Source of the DNA: Microbacterium sediminis
GTDB lineage: Bacteria > Actinomycetota > Actinomycetes > Actinomycetales > Microbacteriaceae
Length of the DNA: 64,000 nt
Reading direction: 5' to 3'
Assembly (NCBI RefSeq): GCF_004564075.1
Contig: NZ_CP038256.1
Location: 2,294,001-2,358,000, forward strand
In this document: positions 1 to 8,752 of the stretch, in pieces
Layout: every line of letters starts with the position of its first letter
How positions within the stretch are numbered: position 1 is the stretch's first letter
Position numbers and translations under genes: made by a program
The notes under the pieces: generated by a model
Seen by the model: the letters and a program-made list of their open reading frames with translations, nothing else
Databases searched by the model: none
What the model was told of the DNA's origin: nothing

Positions 1-434
1 GGCACGAGCGAGGTGTAAGTCGGCACGCGCTCGCCGCCGGCCATCGAGTGCATGCCGCTGACCGCATGCGCGAAGGCGCGCGGCGTGAAGCGGCCCGCGA
101 GGATCGCCGGGTCGCGGCCCGCCACGAGCGCCCGCACCATCACCTGCACGCCCGCCACGTACCCGCCGCTCAGCGACAGCAGCCAGTGCCCCTCGCCGAT
201 CCGGGCCGCGGTCGCCAGCGCCGACGAGGTGAGCGCCGAGCGCGACAGCACGACCGACTTCGGCACGCCGGTGGACCCCGAGGTCGTCAGGACGACCGCC
301 GTGCCGGCCGGGACCTCGTCCGGGAGCGCCGGCGCCTCGCCCAGCGCGATCGCGGGACCGGCGCCGAGCACCGCCCCGCGCAGCGCCCGCAGCACGTCGC
401 GCGGGTCGTCGGACGCCAGCGGCTCGAGCCTCAT
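1..434 (-). CDS. menE: o-succinylbenzoate--CoA ligase, N-terminal part (MenE), cut by window edge
   Basis: Adenylate-forming enzyme that activates o-succinylbenzoate with ATP and CoA in menaquinone synthesis. Only the first ~144 residues are present; the rest lies beyond base 1. The start is ATG at 434-432 (MRLEPLASDD). Around residues 46-58 the AMP-binding P-loop TTSGSTGVPKSV is intact, which is the family signature. It lies downstream of menB on the same strand with a ~109-base gap. The short distance between start and P-loop is typical of the compact actinobacterial MenE. The family is clear; the MenE specificity rests mainly on the menB and menC neighbours. Confidence 0.85.
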   Translation of the reverse strand, partial: MRLEPLASDDPRDVLRALRGAVLGAGPAIALGEAPALPDEVPAGTAVVLTTSGSTGVPKSVVLSRSALTSSALATAARIGEGHWLLSLSGGYVAGVQVMVRALVAGRDPAILAGRFTPRAFAHAVSGMHSMAGGERVPTYTSLV

Positions 435-543
435 CCGCGTCCCCCTGCGGCGCGGCGCGAGGGCAATGCGCCCAGCCGCGGGCGATCCGCACGGATCCGC
501 CCTCGGCTCGCGCGATCTGCCTCGGTTCGGAACATGGCGCGGA

Positions 544-1455
544 TCAGTAGTGGTACGGGAAGGCCGACCAGTCGGGATCGCGCTTCTCGAGGAAGGCGTC
601 GCGGCCCTCGACGGCCTCGTCGGTGCCGTAGGCCAGGCGGGTGGTCTCGCCGGCGAACAGCTGCAGGCCCACCATGCCGTCGTCGGCGGCGTTGAAGGCG
701 TACTTCAGCATGCGGATCGCGGTGGGCGACTTCCCGAGGATCGTCCGGGCCATCGCGATGGCCTCGCGCTCCAGCTCCGCGTGCGGGACGACGCGGTTCA
801 CGGCGCCCATCTCGTACGCCCGCTGCGCGGAGTACTCCTCGGCGAGGAAGAACACCTCGCGGGCCAGCTTCTGCCCGATCTGCTTGGCGTAGTAGGCCGA
901 CCCGTAGCCGGCGTCGAACGATCCCACGTCCGCATCGGTCTGCTTGAAGCGACCGTGCTCGGCGGAGGCGATCGTCAGGTCGCACACGGCGTGTAGCGAG
1001 TGCCCGCCGCCGGCGGCCCATCCCGGCACCACGCAGATGACGACCTTGGGCATGAACCGGATGAGCCGCTGCACCTCGAGGATGTGCAGCCGGCCCGCCC
1101 GGGCGGGATCGGTGACCGCGGTCTCGTCGTCGCTGTACTTGTAGCCGTCGCGGCCGCGGATGCGTTGGTCGCCGCCCGAGCAGAACGCCCAGCCGCCGTC
1201 CTTCGGGCTGGGCCCGTTGCCGGTGAGCAGCACGACACCGATCCGGGGATCCGTGCGGGCGATCTCGAGCGCTCGGTACAGCTCGTCGACCGTGCCCGGG
1301 CGGAACGCGTTGCGCACCTCGGGGCGGTCGAACGCGATGCGCGCGATGCGGCCGTCCTTCGACACGTGCGCCGTGATGTCGCGGTACGCTTCGGCGCCCG
1401 GGGCCAGGTCCCAGACGTCCGGATCGAACAGGTCGGAGACGAAGGTGTCGGTCAC
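544..1455 (-). CDS. menB: 1,4-dihydroxy-2-naphthoyl-CoA synthase (MenB)
   Basis: Crotonase-fold enzyme that closes the second ring of o-succinylbenzoyl-CoA to give dihydroxynaphthoyl-CoA in cytosolic menaquinone synthesis. The 303 residues match the length of mycobacterial MenB. Visible motifs are CSGGDQ (92-97), the oxyanion loop GWAAGGGHSLH (145-155) and QTDADVGSFDAGYGS (172-186), whose acidic residues mark the bicarbonate-independent class. The C-terminus DPDWSAFPYHY is also typical. The start is GTG, preceded at 6 bases by the -10-like hexamer TAGGCT, so the mRNA is probably leaderless. menE follows on the same strand and menC is nearby on the other strand. Confidence 0.96.
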   Translation of the reverse strand: MTDTFVSDLFDPDVWDLAPGAEAYRDITAHVSKDGRIARIAFDRPEVRNAFRPGTVDELYRALEIARTDPRIGVVLLTGNGPSPKDGGWAFCSGGDQRIRGRDGYKYSDDETAVTDPARAGRLHILEVQRLIRFMPKVVICVVPGWAAGGGHSLHAVCDLTIASAEHGRFKQTDADVGSFDAGYGSAYYAKQIGQKLAREVFFLAEEYSAQRAYEMGAVNRVVPHAELEREAIAMARTILGKSPTAIRMLKYAFNAADDGMVGLQLFAGETTRLAYGTDEAVEGRDAFLEKRDPDWSAFPYHY

Positions 1456-1475
1456 CCCACCAGCCTACGCGCGGG

Positions 1476-2273
1476 TCAGTTCTTGCTGTCGCGCCAGTCG
1501 AGCCAGCGCTGCACGAGGTCGACGTCGATGTTGTCGCCCGAGATCCCGATCGTGAACAGGCGCGCGCCGGCCGCGTACGACGCGTCGGCGTCGGCGGTGT
1601 CCACGCGGCCGATCTCGCTCGAGACGACGATGCCGGAAACGTCGCGGCCCTCCTTCTCGCCCCAGCTCTCGAGCACGCCCAGCAGGCGGGTGAGCTCGGG
1701 CGCCGGCACGAAGCTGTGCCAGATGTCGGCGTGACGGGCGACGAGCCGCAGCGTCTTCTGCTCGCCCTTGCCGCCGATCAGCACCGGGATCTTGCGGGTG
1801 GGCGCGGGATTGAGCTTGGCCCAGCGCGCCTCGATGCGCGGCAGCGCGGCGGCGAGGTCGTCCAGGCGCGATCCGACGGTGCCGAACTCGTAGCCGTACT
1901 CGTCGTAGTCGCGCTGGAACCAGCCCGATCCCGTGCCGAAGATGAACCGGCCCACGCCGCCCTTGGCCGAGATGTGGTCGATCGTGCGGGCCATGTCGGC
2001 CTGCAGGTCGGGGTTGCGGTACGAGTTGCAGTTCACGAGGGCGCCGAACTCGACCCGCTCGGTGAGCTCGGCCCACGAGGCCAGTTCGGTCCACGACTCG
2101 TAGTGGGTGCCCTCGGGGTCGCCCGAGAGCGGGTAGAAGTGATCCCAGTTGAAGAGCACGTCCACACCCATGTCCTCGAAGCGGCGGACCGCGTCGCGGA
2201 TCACCTGGTACGAGGCCTGGTGCTGGGGCTGGAGCTGGACGCCGATGCGGACGGGAGTATCGAGAAGAGGCAT
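1476..2273 (-). CDS. LLM-class F420/FMN-dependent oxidoreductase
   Basis: 265-residue member of the bacterial luciferase-like (LLM) superfamily, which bind F420 or FMN in a TIM barrel. The N-terminus RIGVQLQPQHQASYQVIRD with 'VLFNWDHFYPL' (about 40-50) and the central 'GTGSGWFQRDYDEYG' and 'KIPVLIGGKGEQKTLRLVARHAD' blocks are typical of the F420-dependent subfamily common in actinobacteria. The substrate cannot be read from the sequence. It ends 20 bases before the menB start on the same strand, but the TAATCT hexamer 6 bases before its ATG and the TAGGCT before menB suggest each has its own promoter. F420 rather than FMN is an inference. Confidence 0.85.
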   Translation of the reverse strand: MPLLDTPVRIGVQLQPQHQASYQVIRDAVRRFEDMGVDVLFNWDHFYPLSGDPEGTHYESWTELASWAELTERVEFGALVNCNSYRNPDLQADMARTIDHISAKGGVGRFIFGTGSGWFQRDYDEYGYEFGTVGSRLDDLAAALPRIEARWAKLNPAPTRKIPVLIGGKGEQKTLRLVARHADIWHSFVPAPELTRLLGVLESWGEKEGRDVSGIVVSSEIGRVDTADADASYAAGARLFTIGISGDNIDVDLVQRWLDWRDSKN

Positions 2274-2324
2274 GGCGTCAGATTACCGACGACCGGGGCC
2301 GGGTCGGCCGTTGGGGAGGAGAAC

Positions 2325-2371
2325 GGCGCCTTCGGAGGATCGAATCGACCGATCCGTCCTCCGAAGGCGCC
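2325..2371 (-). terminator. Strong hairpin terminator after the membrane-protein gene
   Basis: A perfect 15-base inverted repeat, GGCGCCTTCGGAGGA at 2325-2339 and its complement at 2357-2371, separated by 17 bases. It sits 18 bases beyond the stop of the membrane-protein gene ending at 2390 and before the oxidoreductase promoter. No long T run follows, as is usual in high-GC actinobacteria. Confidence 0.75.
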
Positions 2372-2389
2372 ATCGTCCGCCGCTGTGGA

Positions 2390-3355
2390 TCAGCGCAGCG
2401 AGCGCGTACGGCGGTACGCGTCCCACGCGGCGTAGAGGCCCAGGAGCGCGATGCCGACGCCCAGCGCCACCTGGATCACCTGCACCGTGCCGGGGTCGGC
2501 GGCGCGGAACACGAGCGCGAACCACTCGGGGTTCAGCAGCCCGCCGGTCACGGCGAGCACGACGGCGGCCGCCGTGACCGCAAGGGCCAGGAGCGCCGCG
2601 GCGATGCCCATCCACGTGGCCCACTCGCCCCGGCGGTAGGCCAGGAGGGTGAGCACCGCGGTGACGAGCGTCGCGGTCAGCGCGAGGCCGAAGCCCCACG
2701 GCCACAGCCCCGGGTGCAGGAACGGCAGCGGATCGCCGCCCGTCTCGCGCAGGATCACGAAGCCGATGAGCTGGTCCCAGGCGATGACGATCGCGAACAC
2801 CGCGACCGCGACGAACGCGAGCACGACCTCGCTGAAGCGGGTGCGACCCTCCGAGGTGAGCGGAAGGCGGTCCGGCGTCCACTCCCCGAGGCCCCGCGCC
2901 GGGCCCCCGAAGCGCTCCACGAGGGCGAACGCGAGCGTCACCCAGAAGCACACGTGCACGCCGACGGAGAGGGCGGTGGCGATCGCCCCGCCGACCGCGC
3001 CGCCGACGTTCCCGCTCACGACGGGGCCGATCATCCCCGCGAACGCGCCGATCGGCACCGTGATCCACAGCAGCAGCACGAGCAGCCGCTTCCAGTCAGA
3101 GTAGAAGGCGGGCCCGATCAGCTGCAGCTGCCGCCCGGCGTAGCCGGCCGCGAGCCGGGCGGGGTCGCCCAGCTCGGTGAGGACGGCGCGCTCGGCCTCG
3201 GCGGGGTCCTCGCCGTTGGCGACGCGGTCGTCGATCTGGTCGCGGATCGACGCGCGCAGCTCGTCGGCGTAGTCGTCGCGCTGGTCGGGGGCGAGCGATC
3301 GCGTCGCCGCCTCGACGTAGCGGTTGGTGTAGTCGTCCTTGGTGATGGCGTCCAT
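2390..3355 (-). CDS. Permease-prefix (HAAS/DUF1700-like) integral membrane protein, PadR partner
   Basis: 321 residues with a soluble N-terminal helical domain (about 1-75: YVEAATRSLAPDQRDDYADELRAS, then a GDPARLAAGY turn) of the HAAS/DUF1700 type, followed by about seven hydrophobic segments between residues 85 and 310. Such proteins are commonly encoded directly after a PadR regulator and are thought to act in membrane signalling or transporter control; the exact role is unknown. ATG at 3355 is chosen because AGAGG lies 8 bases upstream; a GTG at 3361 would place that site only 2 bases away. It forms an operon with the PadR gene 18 bases upstream. Confidence 0.8.
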   Translation of the reverse strand: MDAITKDDYTNRYVEAATRSLAPDQRDDYADELRASIRDQIDDRVANGEDPAEAERAVLTELGDPARLAAGYAGRQLQLIGPAFYSDWKRLLVLLLWITVPIGAFAGMIGPVVSGNVGGAVGGAIATALSVGVHVCFWVTLAFALVERFGGPARGLGEWTPDRLPLTSEGRTRFSEVVLAFVAVAVFAIVIAWDQLIGFVILRETGGDPLPFLHPGLWPWGFGLALTATLVTAVLTLLAYRRGEWATWMGIAAALLALAVTAAAVVLAVTGGLLNPEWFALVFRAADPGTVQVIQVALGVGIALLGLYAAWDAYRRTRSLR

Positions 3356-3373
3356 TGCCACGTCCTCTCTCGG

Positions 3374-3697
3374 TCAGTCGGCGAGCGTGTCGAAGGCCAG
3401 CGCGAGCTCGCGCCAGTCGGAAGTCAGGGTGTCGGCGAGGCGGTCCCCCGCCTCGGACGTGCGGTAGAACTTGCGCGGTCGCGCCTCGTCGGTGTTCCAC
3501 TCGCTCGTGAGGTAGCCCTGCTTCTCCAGCCGGCGCAGCAGGGGGTACAGCGTGTTGGCGTCGGTGTCGAAGCCGCGGCCAGCCAGCTCCTCGAGCAGGC
3601 CGTACCCGTATCCGGGCGTGCGTAGCAGGCGCAGGCAGGCCAGCACGATCGTGCCGCGCCTCAGCTCCTGCCGGTGGGTCTCGAATCCCTCATCCAT
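3374..3697 (-). CDS. PadR family transcriptional regulator
   Basis: 107-residue PadR-type winged-helix repressor: MDEGFETHRQELRRGT start, then 'ACLRLLRTPGYGYGLLEELAGRGF' and the wing 'TLYPLLRRLEKQGYLTSEWNTDEARPRKFYRTSEAG'. The short C-terminal tail marks PadR subfamily 2. ATG at 3697 is preferred over an in-frame GTG at 3721: a TAATGT -10 lies 7 bases before the ATG, and the GTG falls inside the promoter palindrome. The gene precedes the permease-prefix membrane protein, the usual arrangement, and probably controls that operon and itself. The inducer is unknown. Confidence 0.88.
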   Translation of the reverse strand: MDEGFETHRQELRRGTIVLACLRLLRTPGYGYGLLEELAGRGFDTDANTLYPLLRRLEKQGYLTSEWNTDEARPRKFYRTSEAGDRLADTLTSDWRELALAFDTLAD

Positions 3698-3704
3698 GTC
3701 CGCA

Positions 3705-3736
3705 ACATTACTGTGTGTCACACACTATTGCAATAG
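3705..3736 (-). promoter_or_regulatory. padR promoter with two overlapping palindromes
   Basis: Reading on the minus strand, TTGCAA (3733-3728), a 17-base spacer and TAATGT (3710-3705) form a good vegetative promoter ending 7 bases before the padR ATG. The spacer contains the palindrome GTGTGT-C-ACACAC (3713-3725), and the -35 lies in a second perfect palindrome, CTATTG/CAATAG (3725-3736). Either could be the PadR autoregulatory operator (inference). Confidence 0.55.
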
Positions 3737-3820
3737 CCCATAGTGATGTTGGCTGCGCGAGCTCGATCGATCCACCCGCTCGGCCTGCGCGGGAGGCCGT
3801 CGCCGCGGGAGGATGGGGGC

Positions 3821-4807
3821 ATGGAGCTTCCCGAGCTGGACGAGGTGCTCGCGCGGATGCGGGTGGTGTCGCTGCCGATGGCCACGCGCTTCCGGGGCGT
3901 GGATCATCGCGAGGCGGCGCTGATGGAGGGCCCGGAGGGATGGGCGGAGTTCTCGCCCTTCCTCGAGTACGACGACGCGGAGGCCGCCACCTGGCTCGCC
4001 GCCGCGCTCGACTTCGCCTGGAGCCCCCAGCCCGCGCCCCTCCGCGCCGCGATCCCGGTCAACGCCACCGTTCCCGCCGTCGCGGCGGATCGCGTGGCCG
4101 GGATCCTCGCCCGCTTCGACGGCTGCCGCACCGCGAAGGTCAAGGTGGCCGAGCGGGGCCAGACCCTCGCCGACGACATCGCCCGGGTCCGTGCCGTGCG
4201 CGCCGTCATGGGGCCGGAGGGCCGGATCCGCGTCGACGCGAACGCGGGCTGGAACGTCGACGAGGCCGAGCACGCCGCCCACGCGCTGGCCGAGTTCGAC
4301 ATCGAGTACGTCGAGCAGCCGTGCGCCACGATCGACGAGCTCGCCGAGATCCGCGCCCGCCTGCGCGACTGGGACATCCCGATCGCCGCGGACGAGTCCG
4401 TGCGCAAGGCCGACGATCCGCTCGCCGTGGCGCGCGCGGGGGCGGCCGACATCGTCATCGTCAAGGCGCAGCCGCTCGGCGGCGTCCGGCGCGCGCTCGC
4501 GATCGTGGCCGAGGCGGGGCTGCCGGCGGTGGTCTCCAGCGCGCTCGACACGTCGATCGGCCTCGCCCAGGGCGCCGCCCTCGCCGCCGCCCTGCCCGCG
4601 CTGGACTACGACTGCGGCCTCGGCACCGCGGCCCTGCTGGCCGCCGACGTCACCGCCCGGCCGCTGCTGCCGGAGGGCGGGGCGATCCCCGTGGAGCGGG
4701 TGCCGGCCGACGCGGGCCTGCTCGAGGCCCATCGCGCCTCCCCCGAGCGCACGGCCTGGTGGCGCGAGCGCGTCACCCGCTGCCACGCGCTCCTCACCGG
4801 CGCCTGA
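3821..4807 (+). CDS. menC: o-succinylbenzoate synthase (MenC)
   Basis: Enolase-superfamily dehydratase converting SHCHC to o-succinylbenzoate in menaquinone synthesis. 328 residues from ATG at 3821, which has GGGAGG about 8 bases upstream; in-frame ATGs further upstream lack such a site. The barrel residues are all present: KVK with K106/K108, metal ligands D139 (VDAN), E165 (VEQP) and D191 (ADES), and the opposite catalytic K215 (VIVKAQP). It is divergent from padR and convergent with pcrA, so it is not cotranscribed with menB/menE although it supplies the same pathway. Confidence 0.93.
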   Translation: MELPELDEVLARMRVVSLPMATRFRGVDHREAALMEGPEGWAEFSPFLEYDDAEAATWLAAALDFAWSPQPAPLRAAIPVNATVPAVAADRVAGILARFDGCRTAKVKVAERGQTLADDIARVRAVRAVMGPEGRIRVDANAGWNVDEAEHAAHALAEFDIEYVEQPCATIDELAEIRARLRDWDIPIAADESVRKADDPLAVARAGAADIVIVKAQPLGGVRRALAIVAEAGLPAVVSSALDTSIGLAQGAALAAALPALDYDCGLGTAALLAADVTARPLLPEGGAIPVERVPADAGLLEAHRASPERTAWWRERVTRCHALLTGA

Positions 4808-4863
4808 GGCGCCGCCCCCGCGGGCGACGCACCGCCGACGCGGCGGCCGGCGCCGCCCCGGCG

Positions 4864-7263
4864 TCAGAGCTTGACGATCGGCGCGACCTTGATGAGCAGC
4901 TTCTTGGATCCGGCGGAGTCGAACCGCACGTGCGCGATGCGCTTGGCGCCCTCGCCCGTGACCGCATCGACGCGGCCCTCGCCGAAGTCGTCGTGACGGA
5001 TGCGGTCGCCGGCGGCGAGCTCGAGGTCGCCGTTGTCGCGCATCTTGTTCGTGACGAGCCCGGGGAAGCGATCCATGGCCGTCGACTTGGGCTTGAGCCC
5101 CCCGCCGGCCGGCAGCGGCTTGGCGCCCCATCGGTCGGAGCCGCCGGGCCGGCGCGCGTTGAGCGCGCGCGACTGGGTGCCGCCGCGGCCGTTGACATCG
5201 CCGGGCGACTGGCGCCAGTCGATCAGCTCGGCGGGGATCTCCTGCAGGAACCGGCTGGGCATGGCGACCGAGACCTCGCCGAACTGCGCGCGCGTCATGG
5301 CGAGCGAGAGGTACAGGCGCTTGCGGGCGCGCGTGATGCCCACGTAGAACAGGCGGCGCTCCTCCTGCGGCCCGCCGGGCTCGCCCGCCGAGATCCGGTG
5401 CGGGATGAGGTCCTCCTCCACGCCGGTGAGGAACACGTGGTCGAACTCGAGCCCCTTGGCGGTGTGCAGCGTCATGAGCGACACCGATCCGGACGCGTCG
5501 TCGAGATCGTCGCTGTCGGCCACGAGCGCGACCTCGGTGAGGAAGTCGAGCAGGGTCCCCTCGGGGTTGTTGCGCGCGAACTCGCGCGTGACGGCCACGA
5601 GCTCGTCGAGGTTCTCGACGCGCGCCTCGTCCTGCGGATCGCGCGAGGCCCGCAGCGCGTCGTAGTAGCCCGACTTGTTCAGCAGCACCTGCAGGCCCTC
5701 GGTCACCGACGTCGGCGGCGCGGCCTCGCCCGAGGCCGGCAGCATGATCTCCGACGCCTCCCGCAGCACGGCGTCCAGGTGCGCGATCGCGGCCTGCAGC
5801 TTGGGCCCCAGCCCGAGCTCGGCCGAGTTGGCGAGCGCGTCGCGGAACGTGATGTCGTGATCGGCCGCGAACTGGGCGATGCCCGTCTCGGTGACGGCGC
5901 CGATCCCCCGCTTGGGCTTGTTGAGGATGCGCCGCACCGCCATCTCGTCGGCGGGGTTGGCCACCGCCACGAGGTAGGCCAGAGCGTCCTTGATCTCGGC
6001 CCGCTCGTAGAACTTGGTGCCGCCCATGATCTTGTAGGGCACGGCGGAGCGGATCAGGATCTCCTCGAGCGCACGCGACTGCGAGTTGGTCCGGTAGAAG
6101 ACCGCCATGTCGCCGTAGGCGGCGCCCGCGCGATGCAGCGCCTCGATCTCGTCGGCCACGAACTGCGCCTCGTCGTGCTGCGAGTAGCCGGTGTACCCGA
6201 CGACGCGCTCGCCCCGGCCGGCGTCGGTCCACAGGTTCTTGGCCTTGCGGTCGAAGTTGTTCGAGATCACCGCGTTGGCGGCGTCGAGGATGTTCTGCGT
6301 CGAGCGGTAATTCTGCTCCAGCAACACGACCTTGGCGCCGGGAAAATCGCGCTCGAACTCGCTGATGTTGCGGATGTCGGCGCCGCGGAAGGCGTAGATC
6401 GACTGATCCGAGTCGCCGACCACCGTGAGCGAGGCGGCCTCGCCCTCGTCCATCAGCGCGAGCATGCCGCCGCCGACGTCCTCGGAGGACTGGATCGGCC
6501 GGGTCAGCTCGTGGATGAGCGCGTACTGCGCGTGGTTGGTGTCCTGGTACTCGTCGACGAGGATGTGCCGGAACCGCTTGCGGTACACGTCGGCCACCTG
6601 CGGGAAGGCGCGGAAGAGGTAGACCGTCTGCGCGATCAGGTCGTCGAAGTCGAAGGCGTTGGCCTTGCGCAGCTGGCGCTCGTAGTCGCGGAAGATCTCG
6701 ATGAACACGCGCTCGGCGGGATCGTCGTGGCTGGCCGTGCGGGCGTACGCGTCGGAGTCGGACAGCTCGTTCTTGAGCTTCGAGATCTTCGACTGGACGG
6801 CGGCGGGCGTCAGCCCCAGCGCGTCGGCCTCGTGCTCCTTGACGAGCCGCTTGATGAGGGCGCGCGAGTCGCCCGAGTCGTAGATCGTGAACGCCTTGGT
6901 GAAGCCGAACTGCTCGGCCTCGCGGCGCAGGATGCGCACGCAGGCCGAGTGGAACGTCGAGATCCACATGCCGCGGGCGCTGTCGCCCACGAGCTGCTCG
7001 ACGCGCTCGCGCATCTCCTGCGCGGCCTTGTTCGTGAACGTGATCGCGAGGATCTGCGACGGCCATGCCTCGCGCGCGCGCAGCAGCGAGGCGATGCGGC
7101 GGGTCAGCACGCTCGTCTTGCCCGATCCGGCGCCCGCGACGATGAGCAGGGCGGGCCCGCGGTATTCGACGGCCTCGCGCTGCTGCGGGTTCAGGCCGTC
7201 GAGAAGCGGATCGGCGGCGGGGCCGGAACCCTGGACGATGAGGGGCGAGGAGGCATCTGACAT
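4864..7263 (-). CDS. pcrA: ATP-dependent DNA helicase PcrA/UvrD, superfamily 1A
   Basis: 799-residue 3'-5' DNA helicase for nucleotide-excision repair and removal of proteins from DNA. Motifs in order: Q-motif LNPQQREAV (24-32), Walker A AGAGSGKT (43-50), TFTNKAAQEMRERV, Walker B VDEYQDTN, motif III VVGDSDQSIYAFRGAD, QNYRST, and the C-terminal TLHTAKGLEFDHVFLTG. The last ~50 residues (GDRIRHDDFGEGRVDAV... VAPIVKL) form the PcrA-type Tudor domain, which separates PcrA from Rep. The start ATG has a GGAGGGG site, with TAGACT just before it. It is monocistronic and converges on menC. Confidence 0.96.
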   Translation of the reverse strand: MSDASSPLIVQGSGPAADPLLDGLNPQQREAVEYRGPALLIVAGAGSGKTSVLTRRIASLLRAREAWPSQILAITFTNKAAQEMRERVEQLVGDSARGMWISTFHSACVRILRREAEQFGFTKAFTIYDSGDSRALIKRLVKEHEADALGLTPAAVQSKISKLKNELSDSDAYARTASHDDPAERVFIEIFRDYERQLRKANAFDFDDLIAQTVYLFRAFPQVADVYRKRFRHILVDEYQDTNHAQYALIHELTRPIQSSEDVGGGMLALMDEGEAASLTVVGDSDQSIYAFRGADIRNISEFERDFPGAKVVLLEQNYRSTQNILDAANAVISNNFDRKAKNLWTDAGRGERVVGYTGYSQHDEAQFVADEIEALHRAGAAYGDMAVFYRTNSQSRALEEILIRSAVPYKIMGGTKFYERAEIKDALAYLVAVANPADEMAVRRILNKPKRGIGAVTETGIAQFAADHDITFRDALANSAELGLGPKLQAAIAHLDAVLREASEIMLPASGEAAPPTSVTEGLQVLLNKSGYYDALRASRDPQDEARVENLDELVAVTREFARNNPEGTLLDFLTEVALVADSDDLDDASGSVSLMTLHTAKGLEFDHVFLTGVEEDLIPHRISAGEPGGPQEERRLFYVGITRARKRLYLSLAMTRAQFGEVSVAMPSRFLQEIPAELIDWRQSPGDVNGRGGTQSRALNARRPGGSDRWGAKPLPAGGGLKPKSTAMDRFPGLVTNKMRDNGDLELAAGDRIRHDDFGEGRVDAVTGEGAKRIAHVRFDSAGSKKLLIKVAPIVKL

Positions 7264-7355
7264 GTCCCCTCCAGTCTAGGTTCGGCCGCCGACACGGCAG
7301 CCGAGAGCCGGAAGCCGCCCTCGCCTCCGTCACCCGGTCCGACTAACGTTCTCCC

Positions 7356-7994
7356 ATGCCCGGCTCCCATCTCACGCCGCTTCCGTTGACGGCCGCACGC
7401 CTGGCCGACGCCGTCTTCGACCGCATCGGCACCGCGATCGTCGACGGCACCCTCGCGGCGGGCGACCGCATCCGCGACGCGGAGATCGCCGACCAGCTCG
7501 GCGTCTCGCGCATGCCGGTCCGCGAGGCGCTGCAGCGGCTCGAACGGCTCGGCCTGGTCGAGATGGCCCCCAGCCGCTTCACGCGCGTGACCGAGGTGAC
7601 CCCGGAGCTGGCGCGCGCGTCGTTCGAGCACTTCGGCTACCAGGTCAGCCTCGCCGCGCGCATGAGCGTGCCCCGCATGGACGAGGCCGCCCGTCGGAAG
7701 ACCCTCGGGATGATCGACGAGCTCGTGACCCTCATCGACGATCCGGAGCCCTTCTACGAGGCGGCGGGGCGCTTCTTCCACCATCTGGCGGAGCACACGC
7801 GCAACCCGGTGTTCCTCACCGCGATCCGGGAGGGCTGGCTCGCCCTGCGCCGGAACCTGCGCGGCACCCACCCGATGTGGGGCACCGATGCCGAGATCGC
7901 GCAGCACTTCGCCGAGCTGCGCGAGGCCGTCCGGGCGGGCGACGGCGACGCCGCCGAGCGCACGATGCGGAGGCGACACTCCCTGGGTGAGTGA
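7356..7994 (+). CDS. GntR family transcriptional regulator (first of a tandem pair)
   Basis: 212 residues. Residues ~10-75 form a GntR winged helix (DAVFDRIGTAIVDGTLAAGDRIRD, then DQLGVSRMPVREALQRLERLGLVEM), followed by an all-helical ligand domain. The start ATG follows TAACGT at 6 bases, predicting a leaderless mRNA. The N-terminal third is nearly identical in pattern to the gene starting at 8051, indicating a local duplication. The C-terminal domain lacks a clear FCD metal triad, so the effector class is uncertain. No target operon adjoins on the same strand. Confidence 0.85.
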   Translation: MPGSHLTPLPLTAARLADAVFDRIGTAIVDGTLAAGDRIRDAEIADQLGVSRMPVREALQRLERLGLVEMAPSRFTRVTEVTPELARASFEHFGYQVSLAARMSVPRMDEAARRKTLGMIDELVTLIDDPEPFYEAAGRFFHHLAEHTRNPVFLTAIREGWLALRRNLRGTHPMWGTDAEIAQHFAELREAVRAGDGDAAERTMRRRHSLGE

Positions 7995-8050
7995 CGTGTT
8001 GCATTCAGCCGCATGGGCCACGAGGATGACCCCGGGGGAAGGAACGTCAT

Positions 8051-8743
8051 ATGCCGGGAATCACGGGGCCGATCGAGCCCGCACCGCAGCGCCTCGGCGA
8101 CACGGTGTACCAGCGCATCGGGCAGGCGATCATCGACCGCCGGCTGCCGCCGGGGGCGCGCATCCGAGACCTCGACATCGCCGCCGAGCTCGGGGTCTCG
8201 CGCATGCCGGTGCGCGAGGCGCTGCAGCGCCTGGAGCGCATCGGGCTGGTCGAGATGTCGGCCAGCCGCTTCACCCGGGTCACCGAGATCTCGGAGCGCG
8301 AGATCGAGGCCTCGCTCGAATACCTGGGCTACCAGGTCGGCATCGCGATGCGGATGGCGGCCGACCGCATGCCCGACGAGGAGCGGCGCCGCGCGATCGA
8401 GCTGACGCGCGCGGTCGTGGCGCGCTGCCGCGCCACGGAGCCCGCCGACTCCCTCGAGGTCGACGTCGAGCTCATCGTGCCGATCTACGAGGACCTGAAC
8501 GAGCTCTACGCCTTCGCGGCGGCGGCGTGCGGGAACTCGGTGTTCCTGCGCTCGTATAACGAGGCGTGGTTCGGGCTGCGCCGGGCGCAGCGCGGCAAGC
8601 CGAACCTCATCCAGACCCCCGCCGCCATCGCGGACGCCTTCGAGCGGCTCGCCGAGGCGATCGCCGATCATGACGGGAAGGCCGCGGAGCGGATCATCCG
8701 CGCGATGTTCCTGCTCACCGAGGTCCGCACCGACCTGCTCTGA
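8051..8743 (+). CDS. GntR family transcriptional regulator (second of a tandem pair)
   Basis: 230 residues, paralogous to the gene ending at 7994: both contain GVSRMPVREALQRLER(L/I)GLVEM and SRFTRVTE. The helical C-terminal domain (about 85-225) carries 'ASLEYLGYQVGIAMRMAADRM' and 'NELYAFAAAACGNSVFLRSYNEA', resembling FCD-type ligand-binding bundles. ATG at 8051 has AAGGAA about 9 bases upstream, so unlike its paralogue it looks leadered and may be read through from it across the 56-base gap. The regulated genes are not evident; the convergent neighbour is a glycerophosphodiesterase. Confidence 0.85.
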   Translation: MPGITGPIEPAPQRLGDTVYQRIGQAIIDRRLPPGARIRDLDIAAELGVSRMPVREALQRLERIGLVEMSASRFTRVTEISEREIEASLEYLGYQVGIAMRMAADRMPDEERRRAIELTRAVVARCRATEPADSLEVDVELIVPIYEDLNELYAFAAAACGNSVFLRSYNEAWFGLRRAQRGKPNLIQTPAAIADAFERLAEAIADHDGKAAERIIRAMFLLTEVRTDLL

Positions 8744-8752
8744 GCACCCGCG

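Noticed and set aside
3725..7333. Very long open frames on both strands across the pcrA region, about 1,200 codons each
   Set aside because: They are Arg/Ala/Gly-rich, lack domain motifs and lie antisense or out of frame to pcrA and menC, as expected from third-position GC bias.
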